DNA of 64,000 bases from Mycolicibacterium austroafricanum (GCF_000612725.1 NZ_HG964455.1:385166-449165); one strand, 5' to 3'. Positions 18,495 through 27,729 are shown, numbered from the stretch's first letter. Translations and numbers: made by a program. The notes: generated from the sequence alone by a model not told the origin.

Positions 18495-18543
18495 CATCTA
18501 GTCCGTCAAACCATCTCCTGTCAACGGACGATTGACAGGAGAT
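18495..18543 (-). promoter_or_regulatory. mmpL promoter with 12-bp-arm palindrome
   Basis: A perfect inverted repeat, ATCTCCTGTCAA-N7-TTGACAGGAGAT, occupies 18513-18543. On the minus strand its second arm begins with a consensus -35, TTGACA (18524-18519), followed after 18 bp by TAGATG (18500-18495). The same palindrome lies about 50 bp after the stop of the TAXI gene and could also act as its terminator hairpin, though the T-run is poor. Confidence 0.55.
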
Positions 18544-18593
18544 TCACAGCTCGACCTGCGGGTTCCCCTCACCCTTCCCGGGCTGCGGTGGGG

Positions 18594-19613
18594 TCAGCCG
18601 GCCGCGCCGAGTTGATCCAGGGCGTGCTGCGCGCCGCGGTTGAGCGGCACAGGATCGGTGTCTCGGGCGTTGTCGAGGTTGATGCCCTTGGCCGCGCCGA
18701 CCACCTGCTCCAGTTCGGGTTTCTTCTCGAACAGGGTCTTGGTCAGCACGCAGGCCAGGTTGGCGTCGAGGTCCTCGCGCACCAACAGCATGTTCGGCAC
18801 GACGATCGTCTTGACGTCGGCGGGCAGCTGATAGGTGGCGGCAGGGATCACGCCTTCCTCGTAGGCGGGGCTGATCTCCGACATCTTGGGCAGCTGTGGC
18901 GTGATGTCGATGAAGACGACGTCGTCGCGCGACGTCGTGAGCAGGTCGGTGATACCCGGAGTCGGGAGACCACCGGACCAGAACAACGCATCGATGGAGC
19001 CGTCTTTCACCCCGTCGACGGTCTTCGCCAGGTCGAGTCGCTGTGCGGCAACGTCGGATTCGGGATTCAGACCGGCCGATTGCAGCAGCCGGTTGGCGAT
19101 GACCTCGGTGCCCGACCCTGGCGACCCGGTGGACACCCGCTTGCCACGCATGTCCGCGATCGACGTGATACCGCTGTCCGTTCTGGCGATCACCTGCGTG
19201 TAGTTCGGATAGATGCGTGAGATCGCCTGGATGGGCTGCTTTTCCCCGTCGAAGCTGCCCTTGCCCTCGACGGCGTCGGCTGCGGTGTCGGCGAGGGAGA
19301 AGGCCACCTGGTAGCTGCCGCCGACAAGCTGCTGGATGTTCTGCACCGACGCCCCGGTCTCCGCGGCGGTGGCCTTGACCCTGCCGTCGGTGGCGGCCGA
19401 GATCTGCTCGGCGTAGGCGTTGCCGAGCGAGAAGTACACACCCGTCGAGTTGCCGGTGGCGATGCTCACCCGGGTGTCGGAGCCGACCTCGCAGGTGATC
19501 TCGCCGCCCGAGTCCGCGGTCGGGGCGTCCTGCCGGCCGCCGCAGCCGGTGGCGGCGGCTCCGACGAGCACCAGCGCCGCCAACCCCGCCCACGCCTGGG
19601 TCGCACGTTTCAT
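18594..19613 (-). CDS. TAXI-type TRAP transporter solute-binding lipoprotein
   Basis: Protein of 339 residues starting at ATG 19613 (MKRATQAWAGLAALV). A lipoprotein signal ends at ATGC, so the cysteine near residue 24 should be lipidated. The mature part has the TAXI (TRAP-associated extracytoplasmic immunogenic) signature: VSIATGNSTGVYFSLGNAYAEQI, AFSLADTAADAV, and GSGTEVIANRLLQ. It captures a small anionic substrate and delivers it to the fused permease. Its ATG overlaps the permease stop (ATGA), so the two are coupled. Substrate unknown; carboxylates such as glutamate or ketoacids are usual for the family. Confidence 0.9.
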   Translation of the reverse strand: MKRATQAWAGLAALVLVGAAATGCGGRQDAPTADSGGEITCEVGSDTRVSIATGNSTGVYFSLGNAYAEQISAATDGRVKATAAETGASVQNIQQLVGGSYQVAFSLADTAADAVEGKGSFDGEKQPIQAISRIYPNYTQVIARTDSGITSIADMRGKRVSTGSPGSGTEVIANRLLQSAGLNPESDVAAQRLDLAKTVDGVKDGSIDALFWSGGLPTPGITDLLTTSRDDVVFIDITPQLPKMSEISPAYEEGVIPAATYQLPADVKTIVVPNMLLVREDLDANLACVLTKTLFEKKPELEQVVGAAKGINLDNARDTDPVPLNRGAQHALDQLGAAG

Positions 19614-21643
19614 GTCCGTCTCCTCTTGTCGGTGATGAAGGTGAACGCGACTGCACCGAGCAGACACGCCGATCCCGCCGCGATGGTGGCGGGCTGCAGG
19701 AACAGCAGCAGCAGCGCTGCGATCGCGGTGAACGCCCGCGGGACCGGGGCGAGCGCGCCGACGCCGAGCACCCAGCCACCGGCGGCGAACGACAGCGCGA
19801 CGATGCCGGCGCATGCGGCGACCGACGCCCAGATCACGCCGAGGACCGGCCCGCGGCCCAGCAGGTACTCCCCCGGAGCCGTCAACACGAACGCGATGGG
19901 CACCAGAAAGGCGGGTGCGGCGTAGCGCAGCGCCTGCCACATCGTCGGGATGGCCCGCCCGCCGGTGACCGCCGAGGCGCCAACGGCCGCCAGCGCGGTC
20001 GGCGGGGTGACCTCCGAAAGCACCGAGTAGTAGAAGACGAACATGGCCGCCGCGGGTGCGGGCACATCCAGCGCGAGCAGTGCCGGTCCGATGATCACCC
20101 ACCCGATCACGAACGACGCGGTCACCGGTATCGCGAGCCCGAGAAGTGCCAGCGCCACCGCGGCGAAGACCGCTGTCAGGGCGAGCATCAGGGTGCGGTT
20201 GTCGGTCAGCGCGTCCACCCCGCCCACCAGGACCGACGAAAACTGCGCTCCCAGACCCGTTTTCGTGGTCATCGCGGTGATGACACCGGCAGCCGCACAG
20301 ACCGCGACGACGGGAAGTACGCCGCGAACGCCGACGCTGAGGGCATCGAAGAGCCGGCGCGGGGTCAGCCTGCCCCGCCGGTCCAGGAACGACAGCACGA
20401 ACGCCAGGGCCGTCGCGTAGACGACCGCCCGGGTGGCCGACATCCCGGCCGCCAGCAGCACGACGATCGCGACCAACGACGAGAAGTGATAACCGAAGCG
20501 GGCCAACAACTTCCATGGCGATTCGCTCTGCTGATGGGCGGGCTTCATGCCGAACCGCCTGGCGTCGATCTCGACGGCCAGCAGGATGCCGAGGTAGTAC
20601 AGCACGGTGGGGATCATCGCCCAGCCGAGCACCGTCAGGTAGGACACCTCCAGGTACTCGGCGACGATGAAGGCCGCCGCCCCCAGGGTGGGCGGCGACA
20701 GCAGCGCACCGACCCCCGCGGCGGCCAGCACACCGCCGGCACGTTCGGGCGTGTACCCGGCCCGGCGCATGATCGGCCAGGTGATCGCGCCCACGCTGAC
20801 CGCCGTCGCGGTGCCCGAGCCGGAGACGGTGCCGAGCAGGAAACCGGACGCGACGGTGGTGCGGCCCGCCGCGCTGCGCGAGCGCCGGAACGCGGCCACC
20901 GACAGGTCGACGAAGAAGCGCGCTCCGCCCGAGAGTTCGAGTACCGCACCGTAGATGGTGAACAGCACGATGTAGGTCGCCGCGACATCGAGCGGGGTGC
21001 CGAAGAACCCGCTGCCCGAGTTGTACAGCGCGTCGATGATCTGGTCGAAGTCCAGGCCGGCGTGGGCGATCGCCCAACCCTGCGGCATCAGGCCGCCGTA
21101 GTAGCCGTAGGCCAGGAACATCGCGCACACGACCGGCAGTGCCCACCCGGTGGTTCGCCGGCACGCCTCCAGGATGAGGACGAGAAGCAGCGCACCCATC
21201 GCGACGTCGATCGGTTCGAGCATGCCCTGCCGGTCCAGGAACGCGTTGTAGCCACCGCCGCCGGCGCCGATGCGCACCGGCAGGATCGGGTACAGACAGA
21301 CCAGCAGGGTGACCAGCGCCAGCGACCAGTCCAGCGCTCCCGGTTCCTGCTGCGAAGAACGGGACGACCGAATTCCGGACCGGTAGACCAGGAACACCAG
21401 CGGCAGCGAGCCGGCCAGGAACACGATCAGGTAGTACTGGCTGCCCTGCGACAGCGGCCGAAACACCTGCCAGATCGTCAGGATCGCGACGCCGAACGCG
21501 ACGCCGGCGACGAACCGCTGGGTCCACCCGCGCAGCTCGCGGGCCGGCTTCTCCTGATCGTCGACCTGCGGCACCGCAGGCGGTTCCGCGGTGGCGACCA
21601 CCGTCGGCGGGCCGCCGGGCTCCTCGGCTGAGCTCCGGTCCAT
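19610..21643 (-). CDS. TRAP transporter fused permease (DctQM type)
   Basis: Integral membrane protein of 677 residues in which the small DctQ and large DctM components are fused, as is usual in TAXI systems. There are many hydrophobic segments. Conserved family stretches include SGSGTATAVSVGAITWPIM (about 275-295), GVGALLSPPTLGAAAFIVAEYL (about 310-330), VITAMTTKTGLG and FYYSVLSEVTPPTALAA (about 530-545). ATG 21643 is preferred over a longer in-frame reading that would invade the divergent polymerase gene. A -10-like TAACGT lies at 21659-21654, 10 bp upstream of the start. It forms an operon with the lipoprotein gene. Confidence 0.9.
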   Translation of the reverse strand: MDRSSAEEPGGPPTVVATAEPPAVPQVDDQEKPARELRGWTQRFVAGVAFGVAILTIWQVFRPLSQGSQYYLIVFLAGSLPLVFLVYRSGIRSSRSSQQEPGALDWSLALVTLLVCLYPILPVRIGAGGGGYNAFLDRQGMLEPIDVAMGALLLVLILEACRRTTGWALPVVCAMFLAYGYYGGLMPQGWAIAHAGLDFDQIIDALYNSGSGFFGTPLDVAATYIVLFTIYGAVLELSGGARFFVDLSVAAFRRSRSAAGRTTVASGFLLGTVSGSGTATAVSVGAITWPIMRRAGYTPERAGGVLAAAGVGALLSPPTLGAAAFIVAEYLEVSYLTVLGWAMIPTVLYYLGILLAVEIDARRFGMKPAHQQSESPWKLLARFGYHFSSLVAIVVLLAAGMSATRAVVYATALAFVLSFLDRRGRLTPRRLFDALSVGVRGVLPVVAVCAAAGVITAMTTKTGLGAQFSSVLVGGVDALTDNRTLMLALTAVFAAVALALLGLAIPVTASFVIGWVIIGPALLALDVPAPAAAMFVFYYSVLSEVTPPTALAAVGASAVTGGRAIPTMWQALRYAAPAFLVPIAFVLTAPGEYLLGRGPVLGVIWASVAACAGIVALSFAAGGWVLGVGALAPVPRAFTAIAALLLLFLQPATIAAGSACLLGAVAFTFITDKRRRT

Positions 21644-21746
21644 AACCGTGCACACGTTATGCCGCGAACGTGGGGTGCGCGGCCGAATCTCGACTTCCGT
21701 TGGCAGAGAACATGTGCCGCAGATGCGTGGCCCGTAGGCTGATCCG

Positions 21747-22703
21747 ATGGGGACCAGCGAGAAGCGTGACGGCGTCGAGCTGACCAACCTCGACCAGCCG
21801 TTGACCGACGACGCCGGGGCGACCAAGCGCGACCTTGTCGACTACCTGGACGCCGTCGCCGACCGCATTCTGCCGGTGCTGGCGGGCAGGCCGCTGACCG
21901 TACTGCGGGCGCTGCGGGGCCGCGCGCCGTTCATGCAGAAGAACGTCCCCAAGTACACCCCCGAATGGGTCCGCACCGTGGCGATCTGGGCGGAGGCGTC
22001 GCACCGGGAGATCCGTTACGCGGTGTGCGATGACCGGCGCACCCTGCTGTGGCTGGCCAATCAGCGCGCCATCGAATACCACCCGGCACTGGGACCGGCC
22101 GATGACATCTACCGCCCGACGCATCTGGTCCTCGACCTGGACCCGCCGGGCGGCGCCGACTTCGCTGCGGTGGTGGCGGTCGCGCACCTGGTGCGGCAGG
22201 CGCTGACCGACAGCGGGTTGACGGGCGCGGTGAAAACCAGCGGATCGCGCGGCATCCACATCTTCGTGCCCATCGACGACAGCGCACCCGTCGACGACGT
22301 CGCGGCCGCCACCCGCGCGCTGGCCGCCCGCGCCGAGGCACTCGATCCGGCCGTCGCCACGACCGCGTTCATCGTCGCCGACCGCGCAGGCAAGGTGTTC
22401 ATCGACGCCACCCGCGCCGGCGGCGCGACCGTCGCCGCCGCCTACAGCCCCCGGCTTCGTCCCGGCACCCCGGTGTCGTTTCCGGTGGCATGGTCGGATC
22501 TCGACCGTGTGCGGCCGGCGGATTTCACCGTGCACACCGCTGTCGACGCCCTTGCCGGCAGCGACCCGTGGGCGGACGCGATGCCCGCTCCACAGCGGCT
22601 GCCGGGCGCGCTGATCGAGCACGGCCGGACGATCCCGGTGGCCCGGGTGGCGGCGATGCACGAAGGGAAACGGCGGGCCCGCGCTCGCAGGGCGAGCGGC
22701 TAG
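21747..22703 (+). CDS. LigD-like primase/polymerase domain protein
   Basis: Stand-alone polymerase domain of the LigD (archaeo-eukaryotic primase) family, 318 residues. The catalytic metal ligands are in HLVLDLDPPGG (about residue 128), with the downstream Asp in VAWSDLDRVRP (about 252). The nucleotide-binding KTSGSRGIHIFVPI (about 160) is present. Such PolDom proteins add ribo- or deoxynucleotides at DNA ends and gaps. There is no ligase or nuclease domain, and no ku or ligase gene is nearby, so it corresponds to the mycobacterial PolD-type paralogues rather than LigD itself. It stands alone on the plus strand. Confidence 0.9.
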   Translation: MGTSEKRDGVELTNLDQPLTDDAGATKRDLVDYLDAVADRILPVLAGRPLTVLRALRGRAPFMQKNVPKYTPEWVRTVAIWAEASHREIRYAVCDDRRTLLWLANQRAIEYHPALGPADDIYRPTHLVLDLDPPGGADFAAVVAVAHLVRQALTDSGLTGAVKTSGSRGIHIFVPIDDSAPVDDVAAATRALAARAEALDPAVATTAFIVADRAGKVFIDATRAGGATVAAAYSPRLRPGTPVSFPVAWSDLDRVRPADFTVHTAVDALAGSDPWADAMPAPQRLPGALIEHGRTIPVARVAAMHEGKRRARARRASG

Positions 22704-22705
22704 CG

Positions 22706-23017
22706 CTACCCGCCGGCCGGCTTCACGGTGGTGACCTTGGTCAGGCCGCTGACCGTCAGCACCGGCAGCAGGATCGGGTTGACCACAAGTTCGATGGAAT
22801 CGGCGCGGTCGAACAGCACGTTGATGGCGCCGCTGTCCAGATAGTCCACTGCGCTGAGGTCGATCTGCAGGGGCGCTCCGTCTGTTCCCGCCGTCACCGC
22901 AGCGTCGATGGCTTCCGAGAAGTCCGCGACATTGCTCAGGTCCAGCTCGCCGACGGCGATCAGCGCCACCGAACCGTCATCCTTTCGGTCGGTGCGCAGA
23001 CGCAGCGGTGTTGCCAT
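22706..23017 (-). CDS. STAS-domain anti-anti-sigma factor
   Basis: Protein of 103 residues with a complete STAS fold. The phosphorylatable serine is in VDYLDSGAINVLFDRAD (about residue 60), preceded by beta strand LQIDLS. It is expected to bind an anti-sigma factor when unphosphorylated and be released by an RsbW-type kinase. Its ATG overlaps the TGA of the giant upstream signalling gene (ATGA), whose last domain is an RsbW-like kinase and whose preceding domain is an RsbU-like phosphatase. That makes it a likely direct substrate of both. The target sigma factor is not encoded in the window. Confidence 0.85.
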   Translation of the reverse strand: MATPLRLRTDRKDDGSVALIAVGELDLSNVADFSEAIDAAVTAGTDGAPLQIDLSAVDYLDSGAINVLFDRADSIELVVNPILLPVLTVSGLTKVTTVKPAGG

Positions 23018-26000
23018 CAAACGATCCTGGCGTTCATGTGCACGGTGGTGCCGGTGGTTTGCGAATCGATGGTGACATCGTGCATCAACGCCCGCATCAG
23101 TGCGATGCCCCGACCGCGGTGCAGCGCCGGAACCGTCGCAGGCGGCTTCCACGTCCCGCTGTCGACGACGGTCACGTGCACGCGGTCGGGTAACGCGATC
23201 GCACGCAACCGGACCGGACCGCGCGGTTGCTCGCGGTGGCCGTGCTCGATCGCATTGGCCAGCGCCTCGCCGGTCGCGATCAGCACATCGAGGGATTGTT
23301 CGGCGCCGACACCGGCCCGGTCCAGCCAGCCGCGCAGCGCTTCGCGGCCGACGGCCAGCTCTGCGACGTCGGCGGCGAACTCCAGATCCAACGGGGCCGG
23401 TTGCCGATAGAGCAGCAGCGCGACGTCGTCGTGGTATCCGTCGGCCGGCGCGAGGCCCGCCATGACGGCGTTGGCCAGCTCGTCGAGCGCGGTGGCGCGG
23501 TTGTCCTCGACGACGCCGGCGGCCCGGGCGATGCCGTCGTCGATCGATTCCCGCCGGCGTTCCACCAGGCCGTCGGTGTAGAGAAGCAGCGTTGCGCGCG
23601 GCGCCATCGTCTCCCGCGCCTCGGTCCGGTGCGGCGGATTCTTCAGCCCCAGCGGCGTCGCGCGGGCCTCCTCCAGCAGGCGCGTGGAACGGTCGGCGCC
23701 GATCAGGATCGGTGGTGGATGCCCCGCGCATGAGTACACGACCTCGCCGGTTTCCGGGTCGAGCACGGCGCAGAACGCCGTGGTGCACCGTGCTCCGGGC
23801 AATCGCGCGGCGAACCGGTCCAGCCCCGACAGAGCCGCCGCCGGACTGGGATGTTCCAGCAGAAGGGCACGGCATGCGCTGCGCAGTTGACCCATGATCG
23901 CAGCGGCGGCCAGGCCGTGTCCGACACAGTCACCGACGATCAGCGCGATGCGGCCGTCGTCGAGGTCGACGACGTCGTACCAGTCGCCGCCGACCTGCAG
24001 CGGCCTGGTGGCCGGCTGATACCGGACGGCGAAGCCGCCGGACAGCGCCGGCCCGAGGATCGCGTGCTGCAGCGCGAGCGCGGTCTCACGCTGCTGGTCG
24101 ATCTGCTGGACACGCTGCAGTCCCTGGCCGAGCCTGCCGGCCAGCACCGTGAGCAACGTGTGGTCCTCGGCGGTGAACCGCCGCCGCTCGAACAGTTCGA
24201 CGTAGATCACCAGTACGCCCTGTGGATGCTGGAGCGCGACACCGGCCGCTCCTGCGGTGGACGTGTCGGGGTCCAGCAGATCGTCGTCGCGCAGCGCGGT
24301 GATGCGCTCCCGGGTGTGTGCGGGCAGGTCGCTCCACCGTGCGGGTTCGCCGGCACACACCAGGTGCGGATCGACGGGCGTCTCGGTGTCCACGGGATAG
24401 CCGTCGGGCCATGTGACGGCGAGAACGCGGCGGGCCCGCCACACGGCGGCGAACTCCGCGGTTGCGGCCCGCACCGCGTCGCCGAGGGTGTCGGCCTGCG
24501 CGAGGCTCTCGTTGAGCGAGGCCAACGCGGTCTCGCGCTGCACCACGAAGTGCTCGGCGCTGACGTCGCGCACCGTGCCGACGACGACGTCACCACCGGT
24601 CTCGGGATCCTCGGCGTGCGCGAAGGTGGCCGTGACCCACAACCGGTGCCCGTCGCGGTGCGTGACGGGCACCGCCGTGATCGTCCCGCGCCGGTTCCCC
24701 AGCAGGCTGTCGAACGCCTCCGCCACCTGTCGGTGGGCGTCGGGATCGTTGTCGGCGGACGGCCACCACGGGTGCATGGGCCGGTACGGCAGCCCCGCGC
24801 GGTCGTAACCCAGGATCTCGGTGAAGGCCGGGTTGATCTCGATGACGGCGCCGTCGGCGTCGCAGACGAAGAATGCCTCCTGCAGCGAGTCGACAAGCGC
24901 TGTGCGCCACTGCGCGTGGTGGTGACGCAACCGCGCGAGCTCGACATTGGTTCGCACCCGCGCGAGCAATTCGGCGGCGGCGAAGGGCTTCACGAGGTAG
25001 TCGTCGGCACCTGCCCGCAGGCCGCTGATGGATTCCTGCTGCCCGGCGCGGGCGGACAGCAGCAGCACGGGGGTGGCGGCGGTGCGCCGGTCGGCGCGCA
25101 ACTCCGCGACCAGGCCCAGTCCGTCGAGTCGCGGCATCATCACATCGCTGACCACGATGTCGGGCGCGCCGGCCCGGATCGCCTCAAGCGCCTCCAGTCC
25201 GTCGGCGACCGCGTCGACCCGGTAGCCGTCGGAGCGCAGCAGCCGGGTCAGATACTCGCGCATGTCGGCGTTGTCGTCGGCGACCAACACCCGTGCCGAC
25301 GCGGAGGTCACGGATCCGGTTGGGGCATGCGCTGATTCGTCGTCGGCCTCGGTGTCGGCGGGAATCCACCGCAGCGCCTCCTCGACGTACGCGTCCGCCC
25401 CGCCGGCAGCTTCGCGACCGTCGCCCACCGGAGCGACCGCGTCGTCGGGCAGGTGGGCGGCGCCGAACGGCATCCGGATCGTGAACGCGGTGCCCTGCCC
25501 TTCTGCACTGTCTGCGACGATCGTCCCGCCGTGCAGACCGATCAGTTCCTTGACCAACGCCAGTCCGATCCCGCTGCCCTCGTTGGAGCGGGCCTTCGCG
25601 TTCTCGATCCGGTGGAACCGTTCGAAAAGGCGCGGCATTTCATCGGCAGGTACGCCGGTTCCCGTGTCCGCCACCACGACCACGGCCTGGTGCCCGTCCC
25701 GGCGCACCCGGACCGAGACGGCGCCCTCAAAGGTGAACTTCAGCGCATTCGACAGCAGGTTGAAGATGACCTTCTCCCACATGTCCCGGTCGACATAGAC
25801 CACCTCGTCGAGCGGATCGCAGTCGATGTCGAAGGTGAGCCCGGCGCGCTCGACGGCAGATCGGAACATGCTGGCGAGCTCGGCGGTCAAGGCCCCGAGA
25901 TCGACGGGTTGATAGCGGGCCTGCGTGCGACCGGCCTCGATCCTGGAGAAGTCCAACAGCGTGTTCACCAACTTGGTCAGACGCAACCCGTTGCGCCACA

Positions 26001-27243
26001 CCACATCCAACTCCCGCCGTACCGGCTCGTCGATGCTCTCGGCGCGGCGCAGCTCCGACACCGGGTCCAGGATCAACGTCAACGGGGTACGGAACTCGTG
26101 ACTGATGTTGGAGAAGAAGGTGGTCTTGACCCGATCGAGCTCGGCGAGCTCCTCGGCGCGCCGCTGTTGGGCACGGTAGCTGCGGGCCAGCCCGATCCCC
26201 GCGGCGATGTGCCCGGCGACGAGGGTGAGGAAGCCTCGATACCCGTCGTCCAACAGCCGGTAGCGGTTGAGCCCGACGACCAGGAATCCGCTCGGCGATC
26301 CGCCCTGGTGCAACAGCGGCACGACCAGTGCCTGGGCGGGTGGTTCGCGCCAGTCCCCCGTCGGCAGCGACGGATACGAGTCGCCGTCGAGGTCGACCAG
26401 CACGGACTCGCTGCGCGCCGGCTCCGCGACGGGCCACATCCCGCCGCCGTCCGCACTCAGCCGCGTGGGCACCGCGGGGTGTTCCGGCGCGATGCCGCTC
26501 GTCCCCGCCAGCCGCGCGGATCCGTCACCGTCGAACAGATAGGTCAAGGTGAAAGGCAGGTCCCGCAGGTTCTGGCCCAGCTGCTCGTCGGCGAACCTCA
26601 GGATGTCGACCTCGGATCGGACCAGGCTGAGATCCGATCCGAGATCACGCAATGTCGCCATCCGGCGCTCGCCGATCACCCGCTCCGTGTCCTCGCTGAC
26701 CACACACAGCATGCCGACGACCCGTCCGTCGTCGTCGCGTAGCGGACTGTAGGAGAACGTGTGGTAGGTCTCCTCCGGATAGCCGGAACGTTCCAGGAAC
26801 AGCAGCAGCGCGGTGTCCCACGTCGCCTGACCTGTCGACAGCACCCGTTCGATTCGCGGACCGATGTCGTCCCAGATCTCGGCCCACACCTCACTCGCCG
26901 GCCGGCCCAACGCCCACGGATACTTACGTCCAAGGGTGTCGCGTCGGTACGCGTCGTTGCAGAAGAACGTCAGCTCCGGTCCCCACGCCATCCACATCGG
27001 GAACCGGGACGACAGCAGGATGCTGGCCGCGGTCAGCAGGCTCTGCGGCCACCGGCTCGGCGGTCCGAGCGGCGTAGCCGCCCAGTCGACCCTGGCGTGA
27101 TCGCGGCCGACCTCCCCGCCGTCGGCGAAAATACCTGCGGGCGAGAAACTCTCACCGCGGCCGTCGCCCGTCACAGGCGCTCGGCCGACGTCGGGGCGGC
27201 AGCCATCACCCTGGCGAGCGTTCGGCACGCGGCATTGCCGCAT
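23017..27243 (-). CDS. hybrid kinase-receiver-PP2C-anti-sigma kinase megaprotein
   Basis: About 1,408 residues joining two signalling systems. In order: a PAS-like sensor (about 35-160), a GAF-like domain (185-345), a histidine kinase with H-box FFSNISHEFRTPLTL (about 380), N-box NLLSNALKFT, and G-boxes VADTGTGVP and GSGIGLALVKEL. Next come a receiver (about 645-765) with acceptor Asp in VVSDVMMPRLDG and the Lys in YLVKPF, a second PAS (780-895), and a second GAF (905-1045). Last are a SpoIIE/PP2C phosphatase (1060-1265; GGDWYDVVDLDDG, IVGDCVGHGLAAA) and an RsbW-type ATPase (1280-1405; EALANAIEHGH, HRGRGIALMRAL). ATG 27243 is taken as start; GTG 27174 is possible, with a GATAAT hexamer just upstream. 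It is coupled to the STAS gene. Probably cytosolic, as no membrane helix is evident. Confidence 0.93.
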   Translation of the reverse strand: MRQCRVPNARQGDGCRPDVGRAPVTGDGRGESFSPAGIFADGGEVGRDHARVDWAATPLGPPSRWPQSLLTAASILLSSRFPMWMAWGPELTFFCNDAYRRDTLGRKYPWALGRPASEVWAEIWDDIGPRIERVLSTGQATWDTALLLFLERSGYPEETYHTFSYSPLRDDDGRVVGMLCVVSEDTERVIGERRMATLRDLGSDLSLVRSEVDILRFADEQLGQNLRDLPFTLTYLFDGDGSARLAGTSGIAPEHPAVPTRLSADGGGMWPVAEPARSESVLVDLDGDSYPSLPTGDWREPPAQALVVPLLHQGGSPSGFLVVGLNRYRLLDDGYRGFLTLVAGHIAAGIGLARSYRAQQRRAEELAELDRVKTTFFSNISHEFRTPLTLILDPVSELRRAESIDEPVRRELDVVWRNGLRLTKLVNTLLDFSRIEAGRTQARYQPVDLGALTAELASMFRSAVERAGLTFDIDCDPLDEVVYVDRDMWEKVIFNLLSNALKFTFEGAVSVRVRRDGHQAVVVVADTGTGVPADEMPRLFERFHRIENAKARSNEGSGIGLALVKELIGLHGGTIVADSAEGQGTAFTIRMPFGAAHLPDDAVAPVGDGREAAGGADAYVEEALRWIPADTEADDESAHAPTGSVTSASARVLVADDNADMREYLTRLLRSDGYRVDAVADGLEALEAIRAGAPDIVVSDVMMPRLDGLGLVAELRADRRTAATPVLLLSARAGQQESISGLRAGADDYLVKPFAAAELLARVRTNVELARLRHHHAQWRTALVDSLQEAFFVCDADGAVIEINPAFTEILGYDRAGLPYRPMHPWWPSADNDPDAHRQVAEAFDSLLGNRRGTITAVPVTHRDGHRLWVTATFAHAEDPETGGDVVVGTVRDVSAEHFVVQRETALASLNESLAQADTLGDAVRAATAEFAAVWRARRVLAVTWPDGYPVDTETPVDPHLVCAGEPARWSDLPAHTRERITALRDDDLLDPDTSTAGAAGVALQHPQGVLVIYVELFERRRFTAEDHTLLTVLAGRLGQGLQRVQQIDQQRETALALQHAILGPALSGGFAVRYQPATRPLQVGGDWYDVVDLDDGRIALIVGDCVGHGLAAAAIMGQLRSACRALLLEHPSPAAALSGLDRFAARLPGARCTTAFCAVLDPETGEVVYSCAGHPPPILIGADRSTRLLEEARATPLGLKNPPHRTEARETMAPRATLLLYTDGLVERRRESIDDGIARAAGVVEDNRATALDELANAVMAGLAPADGYHDDVALLLYRQPAPLDLEFAADVAELAVGREALRGWLDRAGVGAEQSLDVLIATGEALANAIEHGHREQPRGPVRLRAIALPDRVHVTVVDSGTWKPPATVPALHRGRGIALMRALMHDVTIDSQTTGTTVHMNARIV

Positions 27244-27274
27244 TATCCCACCGGAACGCTCGAACCAAACCGGT

Positions 27275-27556
27275 TCAGATGGGCTTTCCCGCCGTCTGCG
27301 GGCCGAACTCGTTGGCCACCGGCACGACGACGTCGGCCGGGAAACCGCCGCGGCGCGCATGCTCGCGGACAGCCTCCTCGTCATCGGCTTCGTGGATGCA
27401 GTACACCTTGTCACCGGCGACGTAGCTGGTGAGCCATCGGTACGGAACGCCGAGCGACGCCATTGCGGCGTTTGACTTCTGGGCGATCTCGGCGAGCTGC
27501 TGCTCGGTGAGTTCCGAGGCGCCGGGGATCTCCCGCTCGATGAGGAAGCGTGGCAT
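27275..27556 (-). CDS. DUF4242 family small protein
   Basis: Protein of 93 residues starting at ATG 27556 with AGGAG 8 bp upstream. It shows the DUF4242 pattern: MPRFLIEREIPGASELT at the N-terminus, a central WLTSYVAGDKVYCIHEADDEEAVREHA, and C-terminal PADVVVPV. The fold is a ferredoxin-like dimer; a Streptomyces member binds nickel, but the role here is unknown. It lies 31 bp upstream of, and on the same strand as, the giant signalling gene, so it may be the first gene of that operon. Confidence 0.8.
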   Translation of the reverse strand: MPRFLIEREIPGASELTEQQLAEIAQKSNAAMASLGVPYRWLTSYVAGDKVYCIHEADDEEAVREHARRGGFPADVVVPVANEFGPQTAGKPI

Positions 27557-27688
27557 GGGGCTCTCCTGACACTTGTGGTCGGGCCGGTGATGTCCAGCCG
27601 GCCATCACCCACCATGGGGTGCGACCGCTGCTCCCGTCATCGGGGATACCTACCCATCTGCGGCCGCGGCGTCCGCCGGAGCGGCCGT

Positions 27689-27723
27689 TTTACCTGGTAA
27701 AGCGGGTCCGTTGCGGATAGCAT
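27689..27723 (+). promoter_or_regulatory. palindrome and -10 of the LAL regulator gene
   Basis: TTTACCTGGTAAA (27689-27701) is a perfect 13-bp palindrome. It is followed by the -10-like TAGCAT (27718-27723), which ends 6 bp before the GTG start, predicting a leaderless transcript. The palindrome covers the -35 region and could be an operator, possibly for autoregulation. Confidence 0.5.
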
Positions 27724-27729
27724 CGGGCG

